Notes: generated by a model from the letters alone, not told the origin. A stretch of DNA of 64,000 nt from Mortierella alpina (GCA_029449245.1 JANATF010000008.1:1426001-1490000); one strand, 5' to 3'; shown: positions 44,320 to 56,680, numbered from the stretch's first letter. Translations and numbers: made by a program.

Positions 44320-47300
44320 CTACACTGAGTGCGAGACAAGTGCGATAGAAACACCCCGTCGCATGGTCGACACCGCGACCACCTTGCGCACCTTATCCCT
44401 CATCAATGACGACGCCAAAGGAATAGGAGACGCATTGCCGGAGTTAGTATGACCTCTGCCTTGTTTTCCAAGGCTGCTGTGGATCGACAAGATCCCGTCA
44501 TATCCTTGTCCCCACAGATACATCTCCCCTCCATGCCCGCATGTCGCTGTGTGATGGTCACCACAGCTGATCTCTTTGACTCCCTGTCCGATCCTGACCA
44601 GCGCCGGAAATAAGCGCACTGTCGACTTGGAGGTAGCGGACGAAGGCGAACCTGGCCTCTCTCTCCTCTTGCTGCTTGTGTGCATGATCTCTCTGGGGGA
44701 AGACAGCGCTGATGTGTCCGAGCTAAAAGTGTCCTGAGGCGAAACTGGGAGTGAGGAAGAGGGCGACATTGGAGACGAGACACCCAGCTGGCCAAAATCA
44801 TTATTCCCAATGGTCATGACTAATCCAGAGGAGGTGAGAATGACCGTATGCTGCGCGCCGCCTTGCACCTGCTTGATTGACTTCCCTTTCCAGTGTATTG
44901 ATAACCCTCTTGGTCTTGACACAATGGCTGCATGATCCTTTTCGAGCTGGCAAGGAGCTGAAGCACCGCTATCTTGTCGTGTGCGAGTACTCGTGCTTCT
45001 ACTGGGCAAGGCTCCAAGCTGTCCGAATGTGTTATCGCCCCAACCATATAGTCTCTCCTTGTCCCAGGCGAATGAGCAGACCTTCCCAGCTCCAATGCCC
45101 AGAATATTGGATGGCAGACCAGCAATAAAGAATGGCGTAAGATCTGCTAAAAGCTGTGCATTGGACGATGGCAACGACTTGACCTGTCGACCAAGCTGTC
45201 CACGATCGTTCACGCCCCAGGAGATGACATCGCCCGAGTTGCTCAGAATGAGCACATGGTTGCGGCCACAGACAACATCCTTGACTGACTGAGGACATAT
45301 CAGTATGGGCCGAGGGGCTGCCTTTTTGTCGATCAAGCCAATCGCATTGCCTTGTGCATCCTGAGTAATGAGCCAAAAGCACAGGGTTAGATCGCTGCTG
45401 AGACAAGTTCGAGGTTTTCAGCAGTGAACCATGCTGTCAGTCTTCTCACCTTGAAAGTGCCCCATCCCCACAGGTCTCCGTTCTCAGTGACCAGGAATGT
45501 CGCTCTATCCGAACACACCACCTTGATCACCCGCGAAGGAAGCGTATCCTGGCCCTGGAGCTGCACCAGTCCGGGCTGAGCTGCAGTGTCCTGCGCAAAC
45601 CCTGTTCCCGCACCCATAGTGACGCATCGTCCCAACGTCTCCTCCATCTCACTGTCTCCAGGCTGTGGATCCGAAATGGCACGGTCGCCCTTTCCTTCCC
45701 CGTCGTTGTCGTCGTCGCTCGGCTCCCAGCATGAGTAGACTTGATTATCTTGCATCACAGCAACAATGTGGCTCTGGCCTGAAGCAATGAGACGAAGGTC
45801 AAGACTCTGAAGTCCCAGCCAGCCGCTCCCCTCCCTGAACAAAGACGATAGACTCCTGGACTTGATGCTAACACTTTTTTTTCCAGTTGCCTTTGAAAGC
45901 ATACTTCGTGGAGGGTGATGCTCATCGGAAGACGAAGACGCGCCAGAGACACCTGCAGAGTGAGTGATCGAAGATGGCCATGACCACGACCAAGAGGAGC
46001 TCGTGGAGACATTGGATGAGGTCGAACCATCTGAGCACAGATCAGACCATGGCGAGCTGTATCCACTAGTTGATGACTCCGCCTGTGAGGGTTCATCCAA
46101 ACATCGACTTGGATCCTTGTTTGGCGGCCGGATGATGATCAAGTCCATGAGATGACGCTCAGCCGTCTCTTTTGTATCGACTGAGGGGCTTGGAGTCGTA
46201 AGAGGCAGGTCCCTGGGCGAGGAGGGGGTACGGATCATGCTCGTGAAAGGATCAGGGAAAAACTCCTCTTTGGCAGAGCTGTACTCAGAGGCCGGGCTAC
46301 CTGTTTCTGAATCTGAACATGTTTGCCTTGAACCTCGAGCGGGTAAGAAATGAGGCATGTCGAACACAGGAGAAACTGAGGCCAACAAAGATGGCCTCCT
46401 TGGAATGGTGAGTAACGACAGCGCTGCCGCCCGTGGTGATGGCTGACCACAGCTCACAGGCTGTTCGATGATGAAGGAGATATCGCCGATGCCGTTCTCA
46501 AGCATGGTCTCTGTAAGTAGAGAGGGTACATCCTCAGTGAATACCTCTGGAGAATCAATGTCGGAACTCTCCTGACCACCATCACTAATATCTGTATCGT
46601 CCTTGTCGCTCAGCAGAATCAGGTGTCTGTGCATCATATCAGAAAGAGTAGTGTCCAAAAGATCTATATTGAAACGAATAAGTGTGAGCTCAAGTCTTAT
46701 CGTTCGTTACCTAGTGCCGCATAGCCAGTCGATCGTTACAGTACCTTCTTTGCAATTCTGCAAGTGGTGCTGTAAAAGTCTGTCGCTACCATCATCATCC
46801 CGTTGGATTTGGAGCCGCTGCGGCCTTGATAAACTCGCACACTTTCGCGCCTCCTCTAAAGTAGACGTCCTTGCACAAAGGTGCGCCATGTGGACCCGCC
46901 GTGCCGTGATGGTTGTAGCCTCATCGTCAGATGAAACGCTATACCGTCTGCTGGTGAGCTGTGCAGAGTGAAGTGGACTAACTGGAGGCGACGGCGATGA
47001 CAGAGGTGAAGCAGGCGAACGCGTGGGGTTGGTGACCCTTGACATTGTGCGAGATTCGGGTCTACCACGTCGAGTGGCGGAATGGCAGTGATTGACAGAG
47101 CTACGATGGTCCTGCTGCCGTCGTTGGACTAACTGCTGATCCACAGGTGAGTAGTAGATTGGTGGTTTATCGAACGCTGACCCCGAGGCTGGTTGCAGAG
47201 AATGTGAACGCGCGCTTGACAAGATGTCGTCGCTGTTGCTGCTGCTGCGTCGCACTTCTGGCGTTTGGTGCATATCAAGTTCTTCTCTCTCCATATGCTC

Positions 47301-47840
47301 CAGCGCAAGCAGCTCAAGCCGTGCCTCCTCTGCTTTAACCCTCAAGAATCTTATACGCTCTGCTCTTGCATCAACTGGAACATGCTCCTCGTTGTGTGAT
47401 CTGAACGTGTTTACACCTATGGTGAACGTTGGTGAGGCTGTAGGTAGTGCCGTTGATCCAGTTGTAACGACCTTTGGTCTATCACGTCCATGTGCACCAC
47501 CAATAGTACTCCTACGCGGAGCTGATGTCTTGGGTGGGCGATTAGCATAAATACTTCCAGAATCGCGGTTTCCATGACGACCAGCGGATCGCTGTTGTGG
47601 CTCCTGCGCTTGTGGAGGCATCTGCCAAGACCCAGGCTGCGGTGCTCTGTGCTGTGTGGGATTACTACGTGCATGGAATGGCTTCGGAGTCCCCAGAGAA
47701 AAGGTGCGGATCGCGTGTACACGGTCCTCCGTCAATGGGACGGAGTGGAAGACAGGAGAGGACAATACCATATGCTCTGACGTGGTACTGTCTGCTCCAG
47801 CTACCGTCCCTGATCTTGCTTGCTGATATTGTTGCTGCAT
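44320..47840 (-). CDS. RCC1-repeat protein with a long disordered N terminus
   Basis: Three exons (46711-47840, 45450-46626, 44320-45360) give 1,115 residues. The first 700 residues are Ser/Pro/Arg-rich and probably disordered, with one helical segment (AERIRFLRVKAEEARLELLALE) that may form a coiled coil. The last 410 residues hold RCC1-type blades: GDLWGWGTFKDAQGNAIGL, VVCGRNHVLILSNSGDVISWGVNDRGQLGR, LYGWGDNTFGQLG, GGAQHTVILTSSG and CGDHHTATCGHGGEMYLWGQG. WGTFKD is close to the WGTFRD seen in the Ran exchange factor RCC1. A Ser-rich insertion breaks one blade. It may be an RCC1-like regulator and need not be the true RCC1. The exon 2 acceptor at 46627 was chosen because it alone keeps the frame. 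Confidence 0.75.
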
Positions 47841-48375
47841 AGGTCCGATCGTACTGTAGTACTGTGATTTTCAAGTGCTCGCAAAGAAGGAGAGTGTAGA
47901 GGTGTGCGTAAAGAGCTGCAGGAAGAAGAAATTAGGATCGTGAAGTTGAATCGTTTTTCGATCTTGACTGGCTCTGGGGCCAGCTGTCCTTGGTTTAGGA
48001 CCACTACAGAAAGGAATTGCATCAGAGTCGCCACCGATAATCACTGTTGTTTCCATCACGGACTGAGCGTTTCCTTACTGCACCTCAACGTGCCCAACAG
48101 ACACTTTCGAAGCACCACAACATGGCTCAGGTAAGAACTGTCCATATGTTGAATATTTTCTAAAATGTTAAGCTACATGCTATATAGACTCTATCCCAGA
48201 TCCTGCCGGTCTAGAGGTCATGCTCATCTGCTTCCTTGTTTTGTCGCTCCAGGGTGCTCTACTCCTTGTTTCCTAGGCCGTGTGGCCCTCCTTGTGCTCT
48301 CAGAGCAGTAACTGGTATAATCGCCCACCACAGTCCACCCGTCTCTCAAAATTGCGTCGCATCCTACCATCTGCT
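47841..48375. other. Intergenic with a possible mini-exon
   Basis: The region lies between the RCC1-repeat gene start and the Sec72-like gene stop. On the plus strand ATGGCTCAG followed by GTAAGA at 48123-48137 resembles a tiny first exon. No downstream exon could be confirmed. Confidence 0.4.
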
Positions 48376-48963
48376 TTACTGGTCCTCCTCCGCCAACGCA
48401 GCCTCGGCCTCACTGAGCGCCTTCTGGATCTCTGCACTATCCGAGTCAAACTCGAGACCGAGCTTTAGCGCCTCGATAGCCTCCTCAGTGCGACCCATAC
48501 CCAGAAGGGCCTTGCCCAGACGGAAGTGGCCCTTGGACCATGGGCGCTTCAACTCGATGACTCCCTCTGCATCTACGTAGGCGTTGACCCACTCCTTGCG
48601 AGCAATATAAGCGGCAGAACGATTGCACAAGAGCACAGCTAGTTCCTCGCGAGCAACACCGGTTGGCTCCCAGAGAGGGCGGTCAAAGGCGATGTTGATG
48701 GCGTTGGTGTAGGCAACGATGGCTTCTTGATGACGCTGGGCACGGAAATGCACGTTACCGTCCTCGCGCATTTTAGCAATCTGTTGAGAGCGCAACGGGA
48801 GCACGGCCCCTGGAGGAGGAATCTGGCCGTTGGTGGCCTTGAGATGGCGGGTGAGGTCGTTGATGTCAACAAAGGACTGGTTACAGTCTGAGCAGATCTC
48901 GTTCTTGTGCTGGGCACAGACGACCTTGTCGTTGTGGATCTGGAGGTCGACGAGGGTGGACAT
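48376..48963 (-). CDS. SEC72: Sec72-like TPR protein of the ER translocon
   Basis: Sec72 is a cytosolic subunit of the fungal Sec62/63 complex for post-translational translocation into the ER; its TPR domain can bind Hsp70 C termini. A single exon gives 195 residues. The N-terminal module reads VCAQHKNEICSDCNQSF, with paired Cys that could bind a metal. Three TPR-type helical pairs follow: AKMREDGNVHFRAQRHQEAIVAYTNAI, LAVLLCNRSAAYIARKEW and KGHFRLGKALLGMGRTEEAIEALKLG. RPLWEPTGVAREELAVLL is the segment I recall from Sec72 homologues. It might also be a more general TPR co-chaperone, so the symbol is tentative. Confidence 0.75.
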   Translation of the reverse strand: MSTLVDLQIHNDKVVCAQHKNEICSDCNQSFVDINDLTRHLKATNGQIPPPGAVLPLRSQQIAKMREDGNVHFRAQRHQEAIVAYTNAINIAFDRPLWEPTGVAREELAVLLCNRSAAYIARKEWVNAYVDAEGVIELKRPWSKGHFRLGKALLGMGRTEEAIEALKLGLEFDSDSAEIQKALSEAEAALAEEDQ

Positions 48964-49170
48964 GGCTAAAGCAAAGGCGTGGTGATGACAAGGATGGGGA
49001 CAGGATGATGATGAGCAGCTTCTATGGCGCACGTCTCCCCTGCCTTTGAGGGAAAGTCCCCTTAAACCACAATGGAAGTGGTGGCGACTGCAGACAAACA
49101 AAAAACGAGAACAAGAAAAAACATACACTTCGCGTTCCCCTTCTCGCTCAACACACAGTCATCGCACCTC

Positions 49171-50745
49171 ATGGCAAGCAGTAGCGCAGCAGGATCATCA
49201 ACAGCAGCACAAGTCGCTAGCCTCAATGCTCAGTTCAAAGGAAATGTGGACTCCTACGAATTGCCTTGGTAATGCCCATCCGCGTCGAGTCATTTGACAA
49301 GCTCAGCCCAGCATTGTTCAGCAGCCGGCACAAGGACAGCTCTAACGGTTCTTCTACACGCAATGCGTTGATGCATCGCTCTCCACTCAATAGGGTTGAA
49401 AAGTACAGGCCTGACGTGCTCAAGGACATTGTCGGAAATGAAGAGACTGTGGAACGCCTGCAGCTGATCGCCAACAAAGGAAACATGCCCCATATGATCA
49501 TCTCGGTATGTCAGATCCGCTCTCGATGCTTGCTGGCGCTTGGATGAACACCACATTGTCAAGCCAGAAGCTGACTTGGATTCTGTGCTTACTGGGGATT
49601 AGGGATCACCCGGTATTGGAAAGACTACAAGTGTTCTGTGCTTAGCTCATGAGCTGTTGGGCACCGCGTTCAAGGAAGGCGTGCTGGAATTGAACGCATC
49701 TGACGACCGGTAAGGCACTTGCAAAACGTAAATAGTAGATGGTTGAGATGCGCATTCTTTGTATTACTGGGGATACTGATACAAGTCTCTCGTCTTCATC
49801 CTCATCCTCATTCAGAGGTATCGACGTGGTTCGAAACAAGATTAAGACCTTTGCACAAAAGAAAGTTACCCTCCCCCCTGGACGGCACAAGATTGTTATT
49901 CTGGATGAAGCCGATAGTATGACAGCAGGAGCACAGCAGGCACTTCGACGTACCATGGAAATCTACTCCAACACGACGAGATTCGCATTAGCCTGTAACC
50001 AGTCGAGCAAGATCATCGAACCCATCCAAAGTCGATGTGCCATGCTCCGATATACCAAACTGACTGATAAGCAGGTCTTGCAGCGTTTGCGTGAGATTTG
50101 CGAGGCTGAAAAGGTAAGGCTTTTGGATCGATGTCGGACGGTTCTGATCGTGACTAATCTCTCAACAATGAACGACCATGCTGACCACCCACTTTGCTCT
50201 TTGACAACTAGGTCAAATACAATGCGGAGGGTCTTGAAGCACTTATTTTCACAGCTGAAGGAGATATGCGACAGGCAATCAACAACTTGCAATCAACATG
50301 GTCTGGATTTGGATACGTAAACGACGAGAATGTTTTCAAGGTCTGCGACCAGCCACATCCAGTCATGGTTAATGCTATCATTGCGAGCTGCCTTCAAGTA
50401 AATGTCGACAACGCTCTTCAAGGCATCCATCAGTTGTGGCGTCAAGGATATAGCGCAGTCGACATCATCACGACTCTGTTCAGAGTCGTCAAGTTTTACG
50501 ACGGTATGCCAGAGTACATGAAGCTGGATTATATCAAGGTAGGAGAATTTCGGGAATGTCCAGATTATGAGCAATGGAAGCTGGGTCAAGGGATGTTTGA
50601 AGGCTAACGTTTATTTTCTTCTCAACAGGAAATTGGATTGACGCATATGAAGATTTTGGAGGGTGTCACATCCTTGGTGCAGCTTGGCGGACTGATCTCA
50701 AGACTGTGCAAACTGTCCATGGACTCGTCTAATTTTGCCGTGTAG
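49171..50745 (+). CDS. RFC4: Replication factor C small subunit (yeast Rfc4, human RFC2)
   Basis: RFC loads the PCNA clamp at primer junctions during DNA replication and repair. Six exons (49171-49268, 49394-49505, 49603-49709, 49816-50113, 50212-50538, 50629-50745) give 352 residues. Walker A is [10 protein letters not shown], Walker B ILDEADSM, and the RFC/AAA+ boxes [23 protein letters not shown] and [21 protein letters not shown] with sensor 1 are all present. The arginine finger motif SRCA follows [19 protein letters not shown] and the C-terminal collar helices complete the subunit. NMPHMIIS and [15 protein letters not shown] match Rfc4 better than the other small subunits. The 3' end converges with the G-patch gene 145 bp away. 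Confidence 0.96.
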
Positions 50746-50890
50746 ATCAACTGGGCACGAGCGCAGGAGTCAGCTCAGGAACAATACACCAAGGAAATCA
50801 TCATTCTGTGTAACTGGATAGCACTTTTATATTGTACAGGGGGTCTTAAATGTTCGAATCATGCTTGTAGGGAGGTGAGAGGGTCTATTT

Positions 50891-52127
50891 CTACTCGGAC
50901 TTTGACCTTTTGGATTTCTTTGCAGGCCGTTCCTCGGCCTCATCAGCTCCTCGCTTCTTGGATTTCTTGTCCTCCTTGACCTTCTTCTCTTTCTTTTCCT
51001 TCTTGACCTTCTCTTTGTTCTCTGTGCTCTTGGCCTTCTTCTCCTTCGTATCCTTGGCTTCCTTCTTGGACTTTTTCTCCTTGGCCAGCTTGTCAGTCTT
51101 ATCGCCTTTGTCTGATTTCTTCTCCTTTGTGCGCACTACCGTCTTGTCCACCTTGATCTTGTCTTTTTTGTCCTTCTTGTCTTTCTTCTCTTTCTTGACC
51201 TTCTTTTCCTTTGCCTCCTTCTTCGTCTTGATACTCTTGCTGGAGCTCGATGATGATTCCACCGATCCGTCATCAACTAAAAGTTCTTTCGTCACTCGCC
51301 CCAACTTTCCGGGTTGCTCACCTCGTGCTCCTTTCCTTGCTGTCCTTCCCTCGCAAGCCTGGAACAGTTCCTGATCCGTCACCTTGATGGTGTAGTCTCG
51401 GTACTCGTCACCCTCGGCTGCTTTCAGGGCCTCATACTCGGCGCCCGATCTTGCAGCAAAGCTCGCTGCGCTGGTCGTGAAATCCTTGTTGGTCTTTTTG
51501 GCTTCCTCGGCCATGGCACTACTGGCAGACGCCTTGACAAATCCAAAGAGCCATGATGGTCCTGATTTGGCAACAGGTGCGGGCTTTTCTTCGCTGTCGT
51601 CATCGGCGTATTCGTCCCGGGGCACCATGCTGCTCATCGTGGAAGTGGAGGAGGCGGCAGGGGATGAAGGGGCGGTTGAAGCAGCACTGCGCGATGGACC
51701 TGCGGGCCTGGATGTGGAGATGATCCCCATGCGAGAAACCTGGATGTCGGAGGCGTTCTGTTTCTCGACCTTGACCTCTCCAGACTCGTCCTTGTTCACC
51801 TGGATGTTGGCTGCCGATTTGTTGAAGACATGATCCCACCATGCGAAATCCCATTTATCCAGCTTTCCTCCCAGCTATATAAGAAGAGTTGTGGGGGGGG
51901 GAAGAACAGCGTGAGGTTTAGAATCGTCGTCCCTGGAGGCCCATGACCTCGAGTGTGATCCATGAGGGCTATCGAGCGCCATAGCGCCGCAACAGGGCTC
52001 TACTTACGCCCTTGGTGTCATTCTTCTTGGTGACCGAGATGCTCTTTTTGATACCATCCTTGTTCTTTCCGAGACCCTCGCCAGATTTCCAGCCAAACTT
52101 GGCGAGCTGTTTTTCGGCAAAAGACAT
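50891..52127 (-). CDS. GPATCH4: G-patch protein, GPATCH4-like
   Basis: G-patch proteins activate DEAH-box RNA helicases; GPATCH4 is nucleolar and takes part in rRNA and snRNA modification. Two exons (52008-52127, 50891-51874) give 367 residues. The first exon holds the G-patch: FAEKQLAKFGWKSGEGLGKNKDGIKKSI, with VTKKNDTKGLGGKLDKWDFAWWDHVFNKSAANIQV following across the intron, the order seen in GPATCH4. The middle is Ser-rich. The last 130 residues are almost only Lys, Glu, Asp and Ala, like the tail of RPA43 in this window. The ATG at 52127 gives the shortest N terminus compatible with the family. Confidence 0.87.
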
Positions 52128-52338
52128 GTCGATGGGATGCAGGATGGAAGGATGGAAGGTATATGCAAGGGTGATTAGACTTTTTTCTTTTTTTCTTTTT
52201 TCAAGCACACCCATATGTGACTTTTGTTTATCTGAGCCACAATTACTTTCTCGGTGTTGGCTTCCAGTTGCGTCCGTCGCTTATGGCCAAGTTGACTCCC
52301 GGCCTGAAAGTCATTTGATCTCCTCCACTTCTCACATC

Positions 52339-53972
52339 ATGCTCCGCATCAGCCAACCTGCCTTGTGCGTAAAGCAATCCTCAATGGAAAACGGAAAACG
52401 AATCGTGTAGGAGCCCCACTGTACCCCCAAGCACTAACGCTATTGTCTCTGTCTTCATTGCTTCTGTGCCTGACTTGCTGGTCTATTTAGGACGGCTGCC
52501 GTTAGACAAGTAAGTCACACTGGAGTGCAGCTTCCGCATGCTTGCAACGGCGACAAAGGGAATTGCCAGATAACAGGAGAACTCTCTTAGAAGAAGAACT
52601 CACCGGTTTTGCAAATCTTATCTCCTCGGTACCCTTTGTAGTGTGCGCTCCGTGCTGGCACCCTCAGATCGGCCGGTATCGCCCGCGCAACAGTGTCAAA
52701 GCAGATGTTGACCCCTTCGCTCGGCGCTGGATTTTACCGCAACATGTCAACAGAGACTTCAAAAGCAGCGTTCATTGACCCCAACGTCGTTGTCACTGCC
52801 ACAGAAGGAAGCGACACGAAGGAGGAGGCCGTAGCAGCGGCTGCCGACTCGGTTTTTCCTTCAGCGGCACAGGTGATCGAGAATGTCACAGAGGAGTCCA
52901 TTGCCACAACCACCGCCACAACATCTTCGGCCATCACGGAAGTGGCAGCTCAGAATGCTGAGACGATCGGTCAGGTCGCCATGAAGTATGGTGATTTGAA
53001 GGCTATGGGGTTGGTTCATTTCTCGCCCGTTGGAGGACTGGAGACCGTTTTGGAGGCAGTTCATATCTCTACAGGACTTCCCTGGTGGGCAACCATCGCT
53101 GCAACAACAGTCATGATCCGTACAGCACTTGTACCCTTCATCGTCAAACTTCAAGGAAACACCGCCCGTCTGCACAATGTCAAGCCCCAGCTCGAGCGCT
53201 TGACCGAGAACATGAAGCTCGCCAAGGAGACCAATGATACTGCAGCCCTCGCCCGCTTCTCTGCTCAGACTCAGGAACTATTTGCTAAGAACGACTGCAA
53301 CCCGTTGAAGTCTTTGGTCTTGCCCTTGTTGCAAGCTCCTGTCATGATCTCGTTCTATCTCGCCCTGAGAGATATGGCCAACCTGCCCGTGCCACAGTTC
53401 AAGGAGGGCGGTATTGGATGGATCACGGATTTGACCATTGCTGACCCTACTTATGTCCTCCCCGTTGCCTCGTCTCTGGGATTCTTGGCCATCATGGAGC
53501 TTGGTAGCGAAGCCGGTGGCGTTGCACAACCCAAGGCCATGAAGAATGTGATGCGCGTGATGGCTGTCGCTATGGTTCCTTTGACCATGAACTTTCCCTC
53601 GGTATGTCACTTGCTTCTCATAGCATGAATAAGCCATGTTGACTGAACCCTTGTGCACTTCTAATGTCGGCTTATTGTAAACATCTTTGAAAATAGGCAA
53701 TTTTTGTGTACTGGCTGTCTTCCAACATGTTCACGGCAGGTCAGATCTTGTTCTTTAAGGCACCAGCCGTTCGCCGGTTCTTCAACATTCCACAGTTGCT
53801 CAACCACCCCAAGCCCAAGGTCCCTGTGAAGCAGGCCGGCTTCATGGAGTCATTCAAAGCCTCATATGAGGGAGGTCTGGCTGCCAAGCAGAAAGAGGTT
53901 AATGCCGCCAAGGAACGAGAGAACAAGATGGCAGCACAAAAGTTGCGTCGTCAAAACCGCAAGAGAATTTAG
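52339..53972 (+). CDS. OXA1: Mitochondrial inner-membrane insertase Oxa1
   Basis: Oxa1 (YidC/Alb3 family) inserts mitochondrially made and imported proteins into the inner membrane. Four exons (52339-52364, 52491-52509, 52642-53601, 53697-53972) give 426 residues. The first three exons join to an Arg/Ala/Ser-rich presequence (MLRISQPALTAAVRQ then CALRAGTLRSAG), a good matrix-targeting signal; exon 2 is only 19 bases. The core has GLPWWATIAATTVMIRTALVPFIV, the amphipathic loop between the first two helices, LKSLVLPLLQAPVMISFYLALR, the helix pair from about TYVLPVASSLG, and AIFVYWLSSNMFTAGQILFF. The C-terminal 80 residues are basic and helical, as required for ribosome binding. Divergent from GPATCH4 with 211 bp between starts. 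Confidence 0.93.
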
Positions 53973-56680
53973 GCTGCATTTTTCGAGACTTTTTTTTTAT
54001 CTTCTGCCAACATCGTACAATACATTAGACGCGCTCTCATTTCCCACTGCTTCCACGACGGTTTATCCGCACCCTTCATGCTGTGTAAAAACAATCTTAA
54101 TACTAGATCATGCAGGGGTTGGCGGGATACCTACTCCTTGTGGCGCGAGGATACGGCCTGTACATGTCTGCGTGGCGTTCTAAGAGCGGCAGCGGTGCAA
54201 GCCGCCCTCCTGAATGATCGTCTGTTTCAACCCGTGCGAGAATCTGCGAGTATATACCTCACACAAGTACATGGGCTCGTTCAGAAATACGCCCTTCACG
54301 CTGGCGCTTGGATGCTGTGGAAGTCTGTCTGGTACTGTACATGCAAATTGTGACCATAGAGATCGGCAATTTCGTGTTCATTAGATGCTGTCCATATTGC
54401 CGATGATTTGCCCCATGGAACGATCATTGACCGCGTTGCGCAGAATGCCTATTTTTACAAACTGAAGCTTTGTGGCTCCCCTAGTGCATACAATAGATTG
54501 TCATGCCCCTAGCGCCACTGACTTGGCTTTAGTCTAGGAAGAGCCACAAAGGTTCCTGACGACCAAGAGCAGAATACGGCATCCATGAAAAAAAACAAAG
54601 GCTACATCGCGGCATATGAACAGAAGCGCAGAGAACGAGGAGTGAGCTGTTTTGCTGAGTTGAAAAATATTCAGAGCGATTTGCATGGTGTGTGTGTTTG
54701 TGTGTTTATTTTTTGGGTAGCTGCATGAAGGGTGCCTGAAATCGCTGCCTGAGCTCTCACCTCATTTACATTAGGTTCAACGCTTGACTTGATATGGATG
54801 CACGCGCACATGCCGAGTATAATATTACAACGAAATAGTGTCGTCCCTGTTTCTCCATCCCTCCCTCCCTCCCTCCCCTCAAACGCCCATCTCGGTTGGT
54901 TGGTAATGTTAATTGTTTATAATAATCCAGAGGCATAGAGATTTGTGGGGACAAGGTGGTACATGAACTTGAGAACATGAACAGCACCGCTCTGAGAATT
55001 GACTGCGACGATCACTGCCTTTGACGCCGAGGGTGGTATTCCATTGGAGTTGCCGTTGGTGCCCGATATGAGCTCCAAGGAGGTGGTGCTGGATCTCTTG
55101 CTACCAAGGTTCTGGCTATCGGCTACAATGACAAACAGCCTACTCGAAAGCGAAGTGTGCAAAGGACCGAAAAATGGGGCAGTGAAGGGCAGTGAAGGGC
55201 AGACACTCATTGCTGAGCAAATGGAGATCAAGGGAGGGTTCTCAGACAGATGCAAGCATCATATATCACCAAGGCACACTATCGAGCCGCATGGCCCGGG
55301 AATGCAATCGCTGAGCGTGCGATCGAGAGACAGGCCCTCCTTTCTTTTTGTATATATGCGTGTCTTGATCAAGGACCCGCGTTCTTTGCTAAAGTATCGA
55401 CTCAATGGACCTGTGGGCCGGCGAGACCAATTGAAATGAATCAAAGCGCTGCTGTTGTTTTATGAGCTGGATCCAGCGCAGATGCCATCCGAGCAGGCTC
55501 GCTATTTTTTTCATCTCGCTTGCTGCTTTGCTCTGGACACCCCTCTCTCCGCGCATTCTGCAACTATATCTCTGTTGCTCTGTCTCCCTCTGTCTCTCTG
55601 TCTCTCTCTCTTTGCCTTGTCTCTCTCATCGACATCCCCTTTCCTCGTCCCCCACCCCCGTCCATCTCCCTGCACAAGCAACGTTCGCCACCCTATCACC
55701 CCGTTATCACCCTCCATCTCCTGCACTCCGAACACTGCCAATATTCCTCGCCTAACGACCCATTCCTTACACAACCCGCTCGGTGCATCCATCTCACAAG
55801 CCCGCATTCTCTCTTTCCCATTCCTCTTCATCCCTCTCTCTCTTTCGCACACACACTCTCACATCCTTCCCCCCTTGTTTTTTATATTATCCCGCTTTCC
55901 ACGTCTCTTGGTTCCCAGCAGCAGATTCGCGAAAGAGCTCAAACAAGGATATCATAGAAAACACGAAATCACATACCGCTGCAACACTCTACAGGTAATT
56001 AACGGAGACAGACCACAGGGAAATAGCCGATAACGGTATTTGTCCGCCACCTTGGAGAAGCGCGTTCTTCCAGGAGAATGCAGTTGCATCCCATTCAGTT
56101 TCACAGAACTTGATCCGCATTGTCATCGTTCCGCCATCTCACCTGCGAGTTCAGACCTGTTGTTTGTTTCATTGTTCACGATTTCCTCTTCTCTCGCTGT
56201 CTTCTCCTCGCTGGCTGGCCTTCATCACGCCTGCTCTCCTACCTCTGTGCACTCGACCGCTCTTTTATTTTCCACTCTTCCGCCTATTGCTCTTGCGCAT
56301 ACCCTTTGCACCCCCATACACTCGCGCTGTACGACCACAGGCAACAACGTGGGTTTATATATACATTTCAGCTTCAGAGCACCGTATCAGTCATACCACT
56401 GCAGACTAGCCCACCAAGTCGACTTTATTCTGACTCTCACTTCCTTCTTTGCTCACTGGGTGCTAATTGCTCTCATTGTCTCCACTGGTCTTTGATCCCA
56501 CTCGCTGACTTTTCCAGCTCCTCTCTCTTCTCGCTTTCGCCACATCTTTCCTTCCCCCAGTCTACACAGCTCGAGTGTTTGAGAAAACACGCGGGTTAAG
56601 GAACATCGTCCACCATTTTCTCATTAAAGAAAAAGAAGACGAAGGGGGTGCAAGGCGGCTCTGCCGCCCCTACCCCCGAG
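53973..56680. other. Intergenic, 2.7 kb, CT-rich leader before START gene
   Basis: The longest gene-poor stretch. It holds a doubtful minus-strand frame at 54917-55147 (listed separately). From about 55550 onward the plus strand is strongly CT-rich, with TCTCTG repeats at 55570-55630, suggesting a long promoter and a transcript leader, possibly with an untranslated exon and intron. No transposon ends were seen. Confidence 0.5.
54917..55147 (-). CDS. Doubtful hypothetical frame or terminal exon
   Basis: On the minus strand a frame reads VADSQNLGSKRSSTT and KAVIVAVNSQSGAVHVL before ending at ASGLL. A possible acceptor (TTGTAG at about 55127) lies just before it, and the frame is also open upstream to an ATG at 55255, giving 112 residues. 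The codons look more protein-like than the surrounding DNA, but no family was recognised and no upstream exon was found. Confidence 0.2.
   Translation of the reverse strand, partial: SSRLFVIVADSQNLGSKRSSTTSLELISGTNGNSNGIPPSASKAVIVAVNSQSGAVHVLKFMYHLVPTNLYASGLL

Noticed and set aside
50910-51374. Plus-strand Phe/Ser/Leu-rich frame at the GPATCH4-like gene
   Set aside because: Antisense of the Lys-rich tail, for the same reason as at RPA43.
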